A stretch of 64,000 nucleotides of DNA, taken from contig CAKPCH010000002.1 in assembly GCA_934141535.1 (NCBI GenBank), positions 99,214 to 163,213 of the forward strand, written 5' to 3'. Numbering within the stretch: position 1 is the stretch's first letter; each line of letters begins with the position of its first letter. This DNA is from an uncultured Bacilli bacterium (GTDB lineage Bacteria > Bacillota_I > Bacilli_A > RF39 > UBA660). Shown in pieces: positions 53,071-61,239 of the stretch. Below the pieces are notes generated by a model. The model was not told where the DNA came from. It did not search any database and saw nothing but the letters and a program-made list of their open reading frames with translations. A program made the translations under genes and the position numbers.

Positions 53071-56000
53071 CTATTTATTATAATTTAAAAATCTATATAA
53101 TTTTTCTTTATGTGGTATACTACTAGTTTTAATACTAGAAATTAATCTCGATTTATTAAAGTCTACTAGTCTTTTTTCTATATCAAATGTACCATCTATT
53201 CTCTCTTTTAATACATAATAACAAGCTTTATTTTTATCATCACCACTATATCCCATTCCTACAGCTCTTAATGTATATATTTTGGTATCTTTTAAGGTAT
53301 CTTGCATATCAAAGTGAACATGTCCTTGTATAATAGCATCATAATCAGTAACACTTTTTCCTTCAAATAAAGGTTCTTCTTTAGCACTTAAATATCCACC
53401 TATACTTTTATCAGATTTCTTGTGACTAATTATACAATTATCAATTCTTCTTTTAGCCTCATCACTATTGGTATATAAGAATTGAGTGCACTCACCACCA
53501 TTAGCATGTACTGATTGATAATTCCAAGTACTATTTTGTCCATAATCCCATCTAATGTCATTAGCAAAGTGACAAAGTGCTATTTTCTTATTACCTATAG
53601 TTATATCTATTGAAGGCTTGTATAATTTTAATTTATTAATTCTTAATGTACCAAGTTCGCTACTAGTCCATTCTTGATTTTCAGTCTTTTCACAATCAAA
53701 ATAAGAGTTAAATGGTTCTATACCTAATGTATTATAATACTCACTATTACCTGCTATTGACTGCACATTATAAGCTTCAAGCAAATCTACTAATTCACTA
53801 GGATTTGGTCCAAGGCCGACATTATCACCTAATGAATATATATCTGTTATACCACTTTTTTTAATCTCTTCCAAAACCGCAATAGTAGGTTCAAACATAG
53901 AATGAGAATCTGTTATTAAAGCAATTTCTCTACCCGTATATGTATCATTTTTCTTATGAATGCTAACATTTGTCTTAAAGAACTTAATTATATTATTTAA
54001 TTCTCTTAAATCATCTTTATCAAACATATTTATTTTAATTTCTTCTGGTTTAAAAAACTTAACTGGATTTTCTATAGACGTAGCTATGTCTTGTGTAATT
54101 ATATAAGGCAAATCATACATTTCATGTATTTTTTGTTCTTCTACAGTAGGCGCTTTTCCATCTACAAGAATTATACCACAAGGCTTTAATCCTTCTCTAT
54201 ATAATAATATTTCAGAATGCCCTGTTGTAACAGAACTTGTTTCTAATATTCCTTTTTGTTTTCTTGTTATAGCTCTTACTTCACTAGAGTTATTATCTAT
54301 ACTACCATTACTCGCCATATTATTTATTGAACTACATATAAAACTTCCGGTTGGAATTCTATCGTATGCTAAAACACGATTGCAATTACTATAATAATAT
54401 CTTTGTCCTAAATAACTTATCGCACTCATAGAAATAAAATTCTTATCGCCACTTGATTTACCATTAATTAAATCCTCTATGTTTTCTCCATAACTCATAA
54501 CATGTGCATATAAAACATAATTCTTATCTGATACATTTAAAGCTGTACCATTATATTTAATTGAGAATTCAGAATCTATTAACGTTTCATTACTTCTATA
54601 CTTAGAAATAGGTGTTAAATTAATTTGAGAGTCTAATTCATATAATCTAGTTACTTTTTTATCAAAATCATAAAACATATTTTGAATTCTTATTATACTA
54701 TCTGATTTCTTTTCAAAAATATACTTTAAAGATTTTTGTAATCCTTCTTTATTATTAGTATCATTTACTAACTCTATAAAGTTTGAATAGAATAGTAATT
54801 CATCTATTAATTCACACATAGATTGATTATCTCTATTTTGTAATCTTAAAGTTATTAAAGAAGCTGTACCACCTATATCATTTAATGTTTTATCTGCTTT
54901 ACAAAATAATAATTCATTATATATATTTTTTAAATTATCAATATCTATATAATCGTTATATATTATAGTTTTATATTTTTCGAATAAATATAATCTAAAT
55001 CTTACAATTTCTTCAATATTTAATACTTCTGATTTTAATTCATCATCAATATTAAACAAAAACTTAATATTTGTTTGTTCTTCTTTTGTTAATACTTTAT
55101 TGTTCTTAGCAAGCTCTAATAAAAGTGCAGAGTTAGATGAAAAATTATCTATTACCTCTAAGAAGTTAGTTATTTCACTTACTCTATTTTCTTTCATAAC
55201 ATCTTCTTTGTAAAAGTTGTTAAATAAATAATTTTTAACTTTTATAAAAGCTTGTTCTTTATTTTCATTAATTATATTAACGACATTATTTAACCATTTG
55301 CTGTGTTTTTTACTACCACTACCATATTGGATAAAGACATTAATATCCATATTGCAATCAAGTATAAACTGAAGAATTTTATTAAAATTAGGTAAAACTA
55401 GATTTGCATCATTAGTTTTTAATATTTCTATACAAGTATTTGTATCCTCTATACTTATATTAAATCTTTTTAGTATTACTCTTTTTACAGAAGATAAAGC
55501 ATTAAATGAGCTTAAATACTTGTAGCACTCAGATTCTCCTAATCTTGATAATCTATCAGTAATAAGATCAATATTCATTTCTATTATTCTATTTTTTATT
55601 TCAACTGGTATAGATAATATATTCAAAGTAAATAATTTTTCATCTTCTAGATTTTCTAATATTGATTGTAATTCTTTACGTTTTGTATCAATTATTAAAT
55701 TTAATATTTCATATTCTTGGCAATATTCTCCTTTAGATAAAGCATTTACTAAATTGGCCTTATTTATTTTTTGTTCTATCATTACTTTTTTTGTTCTTAA
55801 TTGATAAGAACCATAATAAATATTACTAAATATTGATTCTTCCGAAGAATTATTAATTTCATAATATAATAAATTTTTTTTAGAGTTAAATATTTGATCT
55901 TGAACATATTGAGGCATTGTGCTTGACTCAGATAAGTAACGATAAAAAGCATCGTTATAACTTAATTCTTTTATAGCTTTTGCTATCTCAACTCTATTAG

Positions 56001-56985
56001 CCACCATTATTTTTTCTTTTGTTTTATCATCAAAAATGGGATTATTTAACCATCTTAATACTTCATACTCTTCTAAGTTTATTAAAATTATGTGGGATCT
56101 TATTTTAGAGCTTTTAAATATTAAATTCAAAAGTTTTTTATTTTTCGTATTTCCTATTATTTTTTTTAAACTATATGAATCTATCGATTTTATTGCTTTA
56201 ATCATTTCTGATTTTTTTAATTCCATAATTCTATCTAATATTTTTTCTGGAATAGAATTATTGTCAATTATTTTTAATATATTTTTATAATTTAATTTAT
56301 CAATAAAATCGTTTATTTCATCTATCTTAGAATTTAGTACAAAGTCATACATAGAGCTTGAACCTTCTAATTTATTTAACAAGCTAAATAGATCGTCAAT
56401 ACTAATATTTTTCTTTAATATACGTTGCTTTAAATGAATAGGAACGTATGAATCACGTAAGCAATAGTAAATGTCAAATAAATTTGTTAATCTATTATCT
56501 ATTATATAATTAACAATTTCTTCTGGAATGTCTTTATAATCTAATAAAACTTCCTTTATATTCATATCTGCTAATTTTAAATCAACAATTATTTTTTTTG
56601 TACTTATAGATAAAGATCTATCAGATAATAAGTTTGATATATCTTTATCATAAAATTTATCTAAAACTATTTTTTTTAATACTTTAGGATAATATTTCTT
56701 ATAAAGTATATATTCTTTACAATAATTAGATGTTAAAAAATTATTCTTTAAGTCTTCTAGTTTTTTTTCTTCTTTTATATCCTCGTCTATTACTTTTGAT
56801 ATAACTAACTTCGCGCTGTTAGGTATATTTGATTTAAATAAGTAATAAATTATTTCATCTATGCTTAATTTTTCAGCTGCACTTTCTAATGTTTTTTCTT
56901 TCTTTTTAACAATAGATTCTCTTTCTGATAATAAGACTTTATTATTATCTAAATATTTTAAAATATTCTTGTTTGTTATTAACAT
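53071..56985 (-). CDS. Giant helical-repeat protein with C-terminal metallophosphoesterase
   Basis: 1,304 aa from ATG 56985 (GGGGGTAAACAC upstream); the in-frame ATG at 57072 lies upstream of the promoter. Residues 1-830 are repetitive helices with many Ile, Leu and Lys, e.g. repeated IPEEIVNYII/IPEKILDRIM/MPQYVQDQIF units. A globular domain of about 200 residues follows (FISMSAISYLGQRYYY, TGSFICSSINNMASNG). The C-terminal 270 residues are a calcineurin-like phosphoesterase: ITDSHSMFEP, SLGDNVGLGPNP, IAGNSEYY, ALCHFAND, IQGHVHFD. GNSE replaces the usual GNHE, a change at a metal or phosphate ligand. Partner of the HEPN protein downstream. Confidence 0.72.
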   Translation of the reverse strand: MLITNKNILKYLDNNKVLLSERESIVKKKEKTLESAAEKLSIDEIIYYLFKSNIPNSAKLVISKVIDEDIKEEKKLEDLKNNFLTSNYCKEYILYKKYYPKVLKKIVLDKFYDKDISNLLSDRSLSISTKKIIVDLKLADMNIKEVLLDYKDIPEEIVNYIIDNRLTNLFDIYYCLRDSYVPIHLKQRILKKNISIDDLFSLLNKLEGSSSMYDFVLNSKIDEINDFIDKLNYKNILKIIDNNSIPEKILDRIMELKKSEMIKAIKSIDSYSLKKIIGNTKNKKLLNLIFKSSKIRSHIILINLEEYEVLRWLNNPIFDDKTKEKIMVANRVEIAKAIKELSYNDAFYRYLSESSTMPQYVQDQIFNSKKNLLYYEINNSSEESIFSNIYYGSYQLRTKKVMIEQKINKANLVNALSKGEYCQEYEILNLIIDTKRKELQSILENLEDEKLFTLNILSIPVEIKNRIIEMNIDLITDRLSRLGESECYKYLSSFNALSSVKRVILKRFNISIEDTNTCIEILKTNDANLVLPNFNKILQFILDCNMDINVFIQYGSGSKKHSKWLNNVVNIINENKEQAFIKVKNYLFNNFYKEDVMKENRVSEITNFLEVIDNFSSNSALLLELAKNNKVLTKEEQTNIKFLFNIDDELKSEVLNIEEIVRFRLYLFEKYKTIIYNDYIDIDNLKNIYNELLFCKADKTLNDIGGTASLITLRLQNRDNQSMCELIDELLFYSNFIELVNDTNNKEGLQKSLKYIFEKKSDSIIRIQNMFYDFDKKVTRLYELDSQINLTPISKYRSNETLIDSEFSIKYNGTALNVSDKNYVLYAHVMSYGENIEDLINGKSSGDKNFISMSAISYLGQRYYYSNCNRVLAYDRIPTGSFICSSINNMASNGSIDNNSSEVRAITRKQKGILETSSVTTGHSEILLYREGLKPCGIILVDGKAPTVEEQKIHEMYDLPYIITQDIATSIENPVKFFKPEEIKINMFDKDDLRELNNIIKFFKTNVSIHKKNDTYTGREIALITDSHSMFEPTIAVLEEIKKSGITDIYSLGDNVGLGPNPSELVDLLEAYNVQSIAGNSEYYNTLGIEPFNSYFDCEKTENQEWTSSELGTLRINKLKLYKPSIDITIGNKKIALCHFANDIRWDYGQNSTWNYQSVHANGGECTQFLYTNSDEAKRRIDNCIISHKKSDKSIGGYLSAKEEPLFEGKSVTDYDAIIQGHVHFDMQDTLKDTKIYTLRAVGMGYSGDDKNKACYYVLKERIDGTFDIEKRLVDFNKSRLISSIKTSSIPHKEKLYRFLNYNK

Positions 56986-57010
56986 GTGTTTACCCCCAAA
57001 ACATTCACAT

Positions 57011-57039
57011 ATTCTACTATAAATTAAAAAAATAGTCAA
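57011..57039 (-). promoter_or_regulatory. Promoter of the phosphoesterase-HEPN operon
   Basis: Minus strand TTGACT (57034-57039), 17-base spacer, TAGAAT (57011-57016). It decides the downstream start at 56985. Confidence 0.68.
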
Positions 57040-57099
57040 ACTATATAGTATTAAATTTATAATATTAAACATAATATAAATGTAAAAGATTTTATATTT

Positions 57100-57126
57100 T
57101 TAGCACTTATGCTTGACAAGTGCTAA
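57100..57126. promoter_or_regulatory. CIRCE operator (HrcA binding site)
   Basis: TTAGCACTT, nine-base spacer, AAGTGCTAA: a perfect 9-bp inverted repeat, one base per arm from the CIRCE consensus. It overlaps the -35 box of the hsp20 promoter, so HrcA binding would block transcription. Confidence 0.93.
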
Positions 57127-57141
57127 AAATAGTGGTATAAC
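57113..57141 (+). promoter_or_regulatory. hsp20 promoter
   Basis: TTGACA (57113-57118), 17-base spacer ending TGG, TATAAC (57136-57141). Confidence 0.82.
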
Positions 57142-57170
57142 ATGTATAGATAAAGAAAGGAAGTGAGATA

Positions 57171-57563
57171 ATGTTACCAACTAGAGCATTCTTTGATAGT
57201 TTCTTTGATGAAATTGATTCACCAAAAAGATTTGATAAAATGATGAAATGCGATATCTATGAAAAAGATAATGACTATATCATTGAAGTTGATATTCCTG
57301 GATTTAAAAAAGATGACATTAAAATGGATCTTTTAAACGGATATCTTAAAGTATCAGTTGAGAAGAAAGATGATGAGAAGGAAAATAAAAAGTATTTGCA
57401 CCGTGAAAGACATTCTTATACTAAATGTGAAAGATCATTTTATGTAGGTAATGTTGATGAAAATGATGTAAAAGCTAAATTCAATGATGGTATACTTAAA
57501 ATCGCAGTTCCTAAGAATGAAATGAAAAATGAAAGTAAAAAGACTATTATGATTGAAGATTAA
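57171..57563 (+). CDS. hsp20: Small heat-shock protein, Hsp20 family
   Basis: 130 aa. Alpha-crystallin domain at about 25-120 (KCDIYEKDNDYIIEVDIPGFKKDDIKM, then GYLKVSVEKK and the AKFNDGILKIAVPK end motif, the family's GxLxIxxPK). These ATP-independent chaperones hold unfolding proteins during heat stress. Strong ribosome site GAAAGGAAGTGAGATA. CIRCE control means it belongs to the HrcA regulon. Confidence 0.95.
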   Translation: MLPTRAFFDSFFDEIDSPKRFDKMMKCDIYEKDNDYIIEVDIPGFKKDDIKMDLLNGYLKVSVEKKDDEKENKKYLHRERHSYTKCERSFYVGNVDENDVKAKFNDGILKIAVPKNEMKNESKKTIMIED

Positions 57564-57576
57564 TAGTCTTTTTATT
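57536..57576 (+). terminator. Terminator overlapping the end of hsp20
   Basis: 13-bp stem AAAAAGACTATTA / TAATAGTCTTTTT including the stop codon region, 11-base loop. Confidence 0.85.
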
Positions 57577-58373
57577 TATTTGAAAAAATTTCTTTTATTA
57601 AAACCACTTGTAATAAATCTAATTGATGCTTTAAAATTAGTTAACCAATTAAATTTAACATTATTCTTTTTATTATGAATCATTTTATCTACTAAGAATT
57701 TAGCAATTACATCTGGATAGTCACCTAATATATTATATACTTTCTTTGTTTTTTCATCTAATTCTATTTTATTATCTACTAAAGAATTTTGAATAAAGTC
57801 TGTAATCATAATACCGGGTGCTAATTTTCCTATAAGAATTGGTAAGTTTTTGATTTCTATCTCACAAGCTAAAGCTTCAGTAAAATAAGTAATTGCTCTT
57901 TTGCTTGTTCCATAAATTGATAAACCCATTATAACATTATCATTACTTCCGTGTCCTTCTATGTTATATATTGCTCCATACCCTTGCTTTATCATTTGAT
58001 TAAGTGCTAATTTACTACCAATAATTGTACCTTTTAAATCAACATCAATAATCTTTTCTATAGCACTATTATCAACTTGCCATATAGGACAGTTGGGTTG
58101 ATTTATCCCTGCATTATTTATAAATATATCTATATGATCAAATTTATCTACACTATCTTTAATTAAATTTTCTAAATCTCTCTCTTTTGTTACATCACAA
58201 ACTACATAGTGAATTTTAGAATCACTTTTAATATCTTCTAATTTTTCTTTAGCACTCTTTAAATTTTCTTCTTTTAAATCACTTATAACTACATTAAAAT
58301 TATTCTTTCTAAACTCTTTTGCCATCTCAAAGCCAAGTCCTCTAGCAGATCCAGTAATAACTACACATTTCAT
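57576..58373 (-). CDS. Short-chain dehydrogenase/reductase
   Basis: 265 aa. Rossmann motif VVITGSARGLGFEMA, NNAGIN, and catalytic SIYGTSK (YxxxK). C-terminal part lacks TM. SDRs use NAD(P)H to reduce carbonyl or oxidise alcohol groups; the substrate cannot be read from sequence. AAGGAGGAAATAAAT precedes the ATG. Confidence 0.88.
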   Translation of the reverse strand: MKCVVITGSARGLGFEMAKEFRKNNFNVVISDLKEENLKSAKEKLEDIKSDSKIHYVVCDVTKERDLENLIKDSVDKFDHIDIFINNAGINQPNCPIWQVDNSAIEKIIDVDLKGTIIGSKLALNQMIKQGYGAIYNIEGHGSNDNVIMGLSIYGTSKRAITYFTEALACEIEIKNLPILIGKLAPGIMITDFIQNSLVDNKIELDEKTKKVYNILGDYPDVIAKFLVDKMIHNKKNNVKFNWLTNFKASIRFITSGFNKRNFFK

Positions 58374-58390
58374 ATTTATTTCCTCCTTAA

Positions 58391-58419
58391 AGAAAAGTTT
58401 ACATACCTTTTGTAAACTT
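58391..58419 (-). terminator. Hairpin after the protease gene
   Basis: Minus strand AAGTTTACA, 7-base loop, TGTAAACTT, then TTCTTT. The short, interrupted T-run makes read-through into the SDR gene likely. Confidence 0.55.
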
Positions 58420-58438
58420 ATACTTCACTTTGATTTTA

Positions 58439-59104
58439 TTATTTTATTACCTCTTTTATTTTGTTTATTGGAATGGCAAATCCTATGCCATCCAATTCTT
58501 CTTCTTTTACAAATACCATACCTATTACTTCATTTTTTTCATTTAATAATGGACTACCACTATTTCCATAATTTATTTTAGCATCTATTTGTATTGTATT
58601 AACGAGGACACTACCATTACTAGTCTCCACTTTTATTTTTCTATTATTATATGAAATTATTCCACTAGTAACTGTAGCAAAATACTCATTTTCAATAGGA
58701 CTACCAACAACATATATATTATCTTTTACTTTTATATTGTCACTATTACCTAATTTTAAACTTTTTAAACTTAAATCATTAGAAATCTCAATAAGTACTA
58801 CATCATTATTAATATCATAATTTAATATTTTACCTTTTACTTTTACGTTATTCTTATTATAAACATATATGTTATTATAATCTTCAACAACATGATAACT
58901 GGTAATTATATATGCTTTGTTCTTATTTTTATTTATTTTATAGACAAAGCCACTTCCAAAACTTGTCATATCATTACTACTAGCAACTACATATACAAGT
59001 GAATCTTCTATATTTATATAATTATTTTTATTATAAAGAAACAAACTAACAATTATTAGGCCAATAACTAAGAAAGGCGCTACTACATATAAAATTTTTT
59101 TCAT
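58439..59104 (-). CDS. Membrane-anchored trypsin-like serine protease (HtrA-like, no PDZ)
   Basis: 221 aa. One N-terminal TM (ILYVVAPFLVIGLIIVSLFLY), then a chymotrypsin-fold domain outside the membrane. Triad: His in TSYHVVED, Asp in NNDVVLIEI, Ser in NYGNSGSPLL (GNSGSP in place of GNSGGP). It lacks the PDZ domain of DegP/HtrA, so it is a minimal form. Its ATG overlaps the stop of the Abi_2 gene (TAATG), which couples their translation. Confidence 0.85.
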   Translation of the reverse strand: MKKILYVVAPFLVIGLIIVSLFLYNKNNYINIEDSLVYVVASSNDMTSFGSGFVYKINKNKNKAYIITSYHVVEDYNNIYVYNKNNVKVKGKILNYDINNDVVLIEISNDLSLKSLKLGNSDNIKVKDNIYVVGSPIENEYFATVTSGIISYNNRKIKVETSNGSVLVNTIQIDAKINYGNSGSPLLNEKNEVIGMVFVKEEELDGIGFAIPINKIKEVIK

Positions 59105-60036
59105 TAATCTAAATCAATAATATCTCTCCAATTATCTGGAAAGCCTATCTTATTTAAGAAATTATTAATTGGTAGTATATTAGTTTTACCTTCTAATATA
59201 TCTATTTCATATCCTACTTCATTAATAAAATCTCTAAATTCTTGTTCTGTTAAAGCTTGTTTCATTATTATAACAACAGAAAATAAATCATTTTTACCAT
59301 AGTTATATTCATCGTCTGTCATATCTATATTTAATAAATAATGATATCTTGTATCTGGTATTACCTTTTGAGTTCTATGATCATATAATATATCTTCATG
59401 TGCACATAAATTTCTATAATTAGATAAAATAGATAAATATATTACTAATGTTTCAGGATCTAAATTATATAAATTAGCTATATCCATTTGATCACTTTCA
59501 TCTAATATATCATATAATTCTGCTACTATACCAAATGATAATACTTTAACTAATATCCAAAGAGGTATATAACCATAATTAGTAATGTAGTGCATAGTTG
59601 CAGAATGTTGTTTTCCATTTAATCTTATTTGTCTTTTTACTTTATTTAAAACATCATGTACTTGTCTTATTTTTATTGGATTCTTAGAGAAGTTTTTAGG
59701 ATTCAAATATTCTTTTTCTTTAAAACCATATTTCTTAGATAATTGATAACTTATTAATGATTTTATATTATTTTCTACTATTAATAAATTTTTAAAAAAT
59801 ATATTTCTTACATGTCTATCAAATACAAACATAGCATACAATTCTTCAAATGTTGTACCTGGAATAAAATTAGAATCTTTATAACTTTTTACAAATAGGT
59901 GTCTATATCCATTTATAAAAAAGTAATTTTCTCTTAATAATATACCTTTTGTTTTTTCTATATCAGTTATGACAAGACCTCTACCTTTTAGTATTTGAAT
60001 TTGTTCATCTAAAGTTTTAAATGTTTTCTTACCCAT
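59104..60036 (-). CDS. Abi_2 (AbiD/AbiF-like) abortive-infection family protein
   Basis: 310 aa. N-terminal LDEQIQILKGRGLVITD...LLRENYFFINGYRHLF is the Abi_2 signature, and FVFDRHVRNIFFKNLLIVENNIK follows. Later, YRNLCAHEDILY holds an RNxxAH motif of the HEPN type, as known for this family. Members cause abortive infection in lactococci or are RNA-recognising RNases. GGTGAATATAG precedes the ATG. It forms a two-gene operon with the downstream anchored protease. Confidence 0.88.
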   Translation of the reverse strand: MGKKTFKTLDEQIQILKGRGLVITDIEKTKGILLRENYFFINGYRHLFVKSYKDSNFIPGTTFEELYAMFVFDRHVRNIFFKNLLIVENNIKSLISYQLSKKYGFKEKEYLNPKNFSKNPIKIRQVHDVLNKVKRQIRLNGKQHSATMHYITNYGYIPLWILVKVLSFGIVAELYDILDESDQMDIANLYNLDPETLVIYLSILSNYRNLCAHEDILYDHRTQKVIPDTRYHYLLNIDMTDDEYNYGKNDLFSVVIIMKQALTEQEFRDFINEVGYEIDILEGKTNILPINNFLNKIGFPDNWRDIIDLD

Positions 60037-60066
60037 CTATATTCACCATATTTATTATAATATATT

Positions 60067-60096
60067 TCAAAAAAAAATACTAGTTTTTTCTAGTAT
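60067..60096 (-). terminator. Terminator after lipoprotein gene
   Basis: Minus strand AATACTAG, AAAAAA loop, CTAGTATT, then nine T. It overlaps the stop. Confidence 0.85.
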
Positions 60097-60638
60097 TCAT
60101 ATATTCCAAGAATCTTTTCTTCTTCTGTATTAGTTAAATCATCTAATGTCCATTGATCTCCTACTTTAGTTAATGAAAAATAAATTGTGTATTTTACTCT
60201 TTCTTTATTTGATTTAAGTAACCCTAATTTGTAATCTATAAATTTAGATTCATCTAGTTTACCATTTTCATTCAAAAATTCTTTTTCATTAGTTACTTTA
60301 TAAGCTTCTGCGCTAGCTAAAGCCTTTGTATAATCATTAACTTCGATTTCTACTTCTACAGTTGCCTTATCACCATTTACTGTTTCTTCTTTTATAGTAT
60401 AAGTTAAATCTTGATAATGTTTCTTTAATAAATCTTTATAAGTATCTTTTTGTGAATCACTATATAAAGTTTCATTATTAACTATAGAATCTATCTTTGT
60501 TAAAACATTAGAATCTAATGTTTGATAGTTATTAAGATATGTTTCAACACGTTTTTTTGGAGTATTAGACATATCTTTACCTATAGAACATCCCGTTAAT
60601 ATCAAAACTATACTTAATACAGATAATATTTTTTTCAT
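60090..60638 (-). CDS. Lipoprotein, unknown function
   Basis: 182 aa. Signal with lipobox LILTGCS, mature Cys18. The remainder is an alpha/beta domain (VETYLNNYQTLDSNVL; TYTIKEETVNGDKATVEVEIEVNDY; YTIYFSLTKVGDQWTLDDL) that resembles NTF2-like or DUF4878-type lipoproteins. GGGAGGGAATTT ribosome site. Confidence 0.78.
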   Translation of the reverse strand: MKKILSVLSIVLILTGCSIGKDMSNTPKKRVETYLNNYQTLDSNVLTKIDSIVNNETLYSDSQKDTYKDLLKKHYQDLTYTIKEETVNGDKATVEVEIEVNDYTKALASAEAYKVTNEKEFLNENGKLDESKFIDYKLGLLKSNKERVKYTIYFSLTKVGDQWTLDDLTNTEEEKILGIYEY

Positions 60639-60684
60639 AAATTCCCTCCCTTTATAATATTGGAGAAAATTTAGTAAATTATAC

Positions 60685-61197
60685 CTATTTTTTATTTTTA
60701 TTTATTATTTTATTTATAAAATCTTTATCTTCTTCTATTATTTCTTGAGATTTTTGCTTTATATCATCTTTATTTTCATTGTACCAATTAGAAATCTTAT
60801 CTATTGATGAATTAATTTTATTTATATCTTCACTTAATATCTCTTTACTTGCACTCTTTATATCATCTTTATTATTTTCATACCAATCTTTAATGCCTTT
60901 ACTTGATTCTTGTAGTTGTTCTTTATCATTGTTTATTACTTCTTCACTATTATCTTTTATATCTTCTATTAAATTATTCTCTGCTTCATTAGAATCACTT
61001 GGTTGTGTATTTTTTTCTATAGTTTTCTCTTCGTTATTTGTTATATATTGATCAGTTTTATCTAATGAATCATTTTGTAATTTTTCTTCATTATTAATAT
61101 CTTCTTTTTCATATATGTTAATTGTTACATTTGTATTGTTTTTAGTACATCCAAAACATAATAAGCTAAGTGCTAAAACTATTAAAAATCTTTTCAT
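60685..61197 (-). CDS. Charged lipoprotein with repeated helical segments
   Basis: About 170 aa from ATG 61197 (GGTGATTGAA upstream). Lipobox LLCFGC. The body is Glu/Asp/Asn/Lys-rich, with two related copies of WYENNKDDIKSASKEIL and WYNENKDDIKQKSQEII. It probably forms an extended helix on the cell surface. No family is recognised. Confidence 0.7.
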   Translation of the reverse strand: MKRFLIVLALSLLCFGCTKNNTNVTINIYEKEDINNEEKLQNDSLDKTDQYITNNEEKTIEKNTQPSDSNEAENNLIEDIKDNSEEVINNDKEQLQESSKGIKDWYENNKDDIKSASKEILSEDINKINSSIDKISNWYNENKDDIKQKSQEIIEEDKDFINKIINKNKK

Positions 61198-61239
61198 TTC
61201 AATCACCAAGGATTATTCTAACACTATACTTTTTTATTG

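Noticed and set aside
56986..57072. N-terminal extension of the giant phosphoesterase protein (possible TM)
   Set aside because: The promoter boxes at 57011-57039 lie inside this stretch and a good ribosome site precedes ATG 56985.
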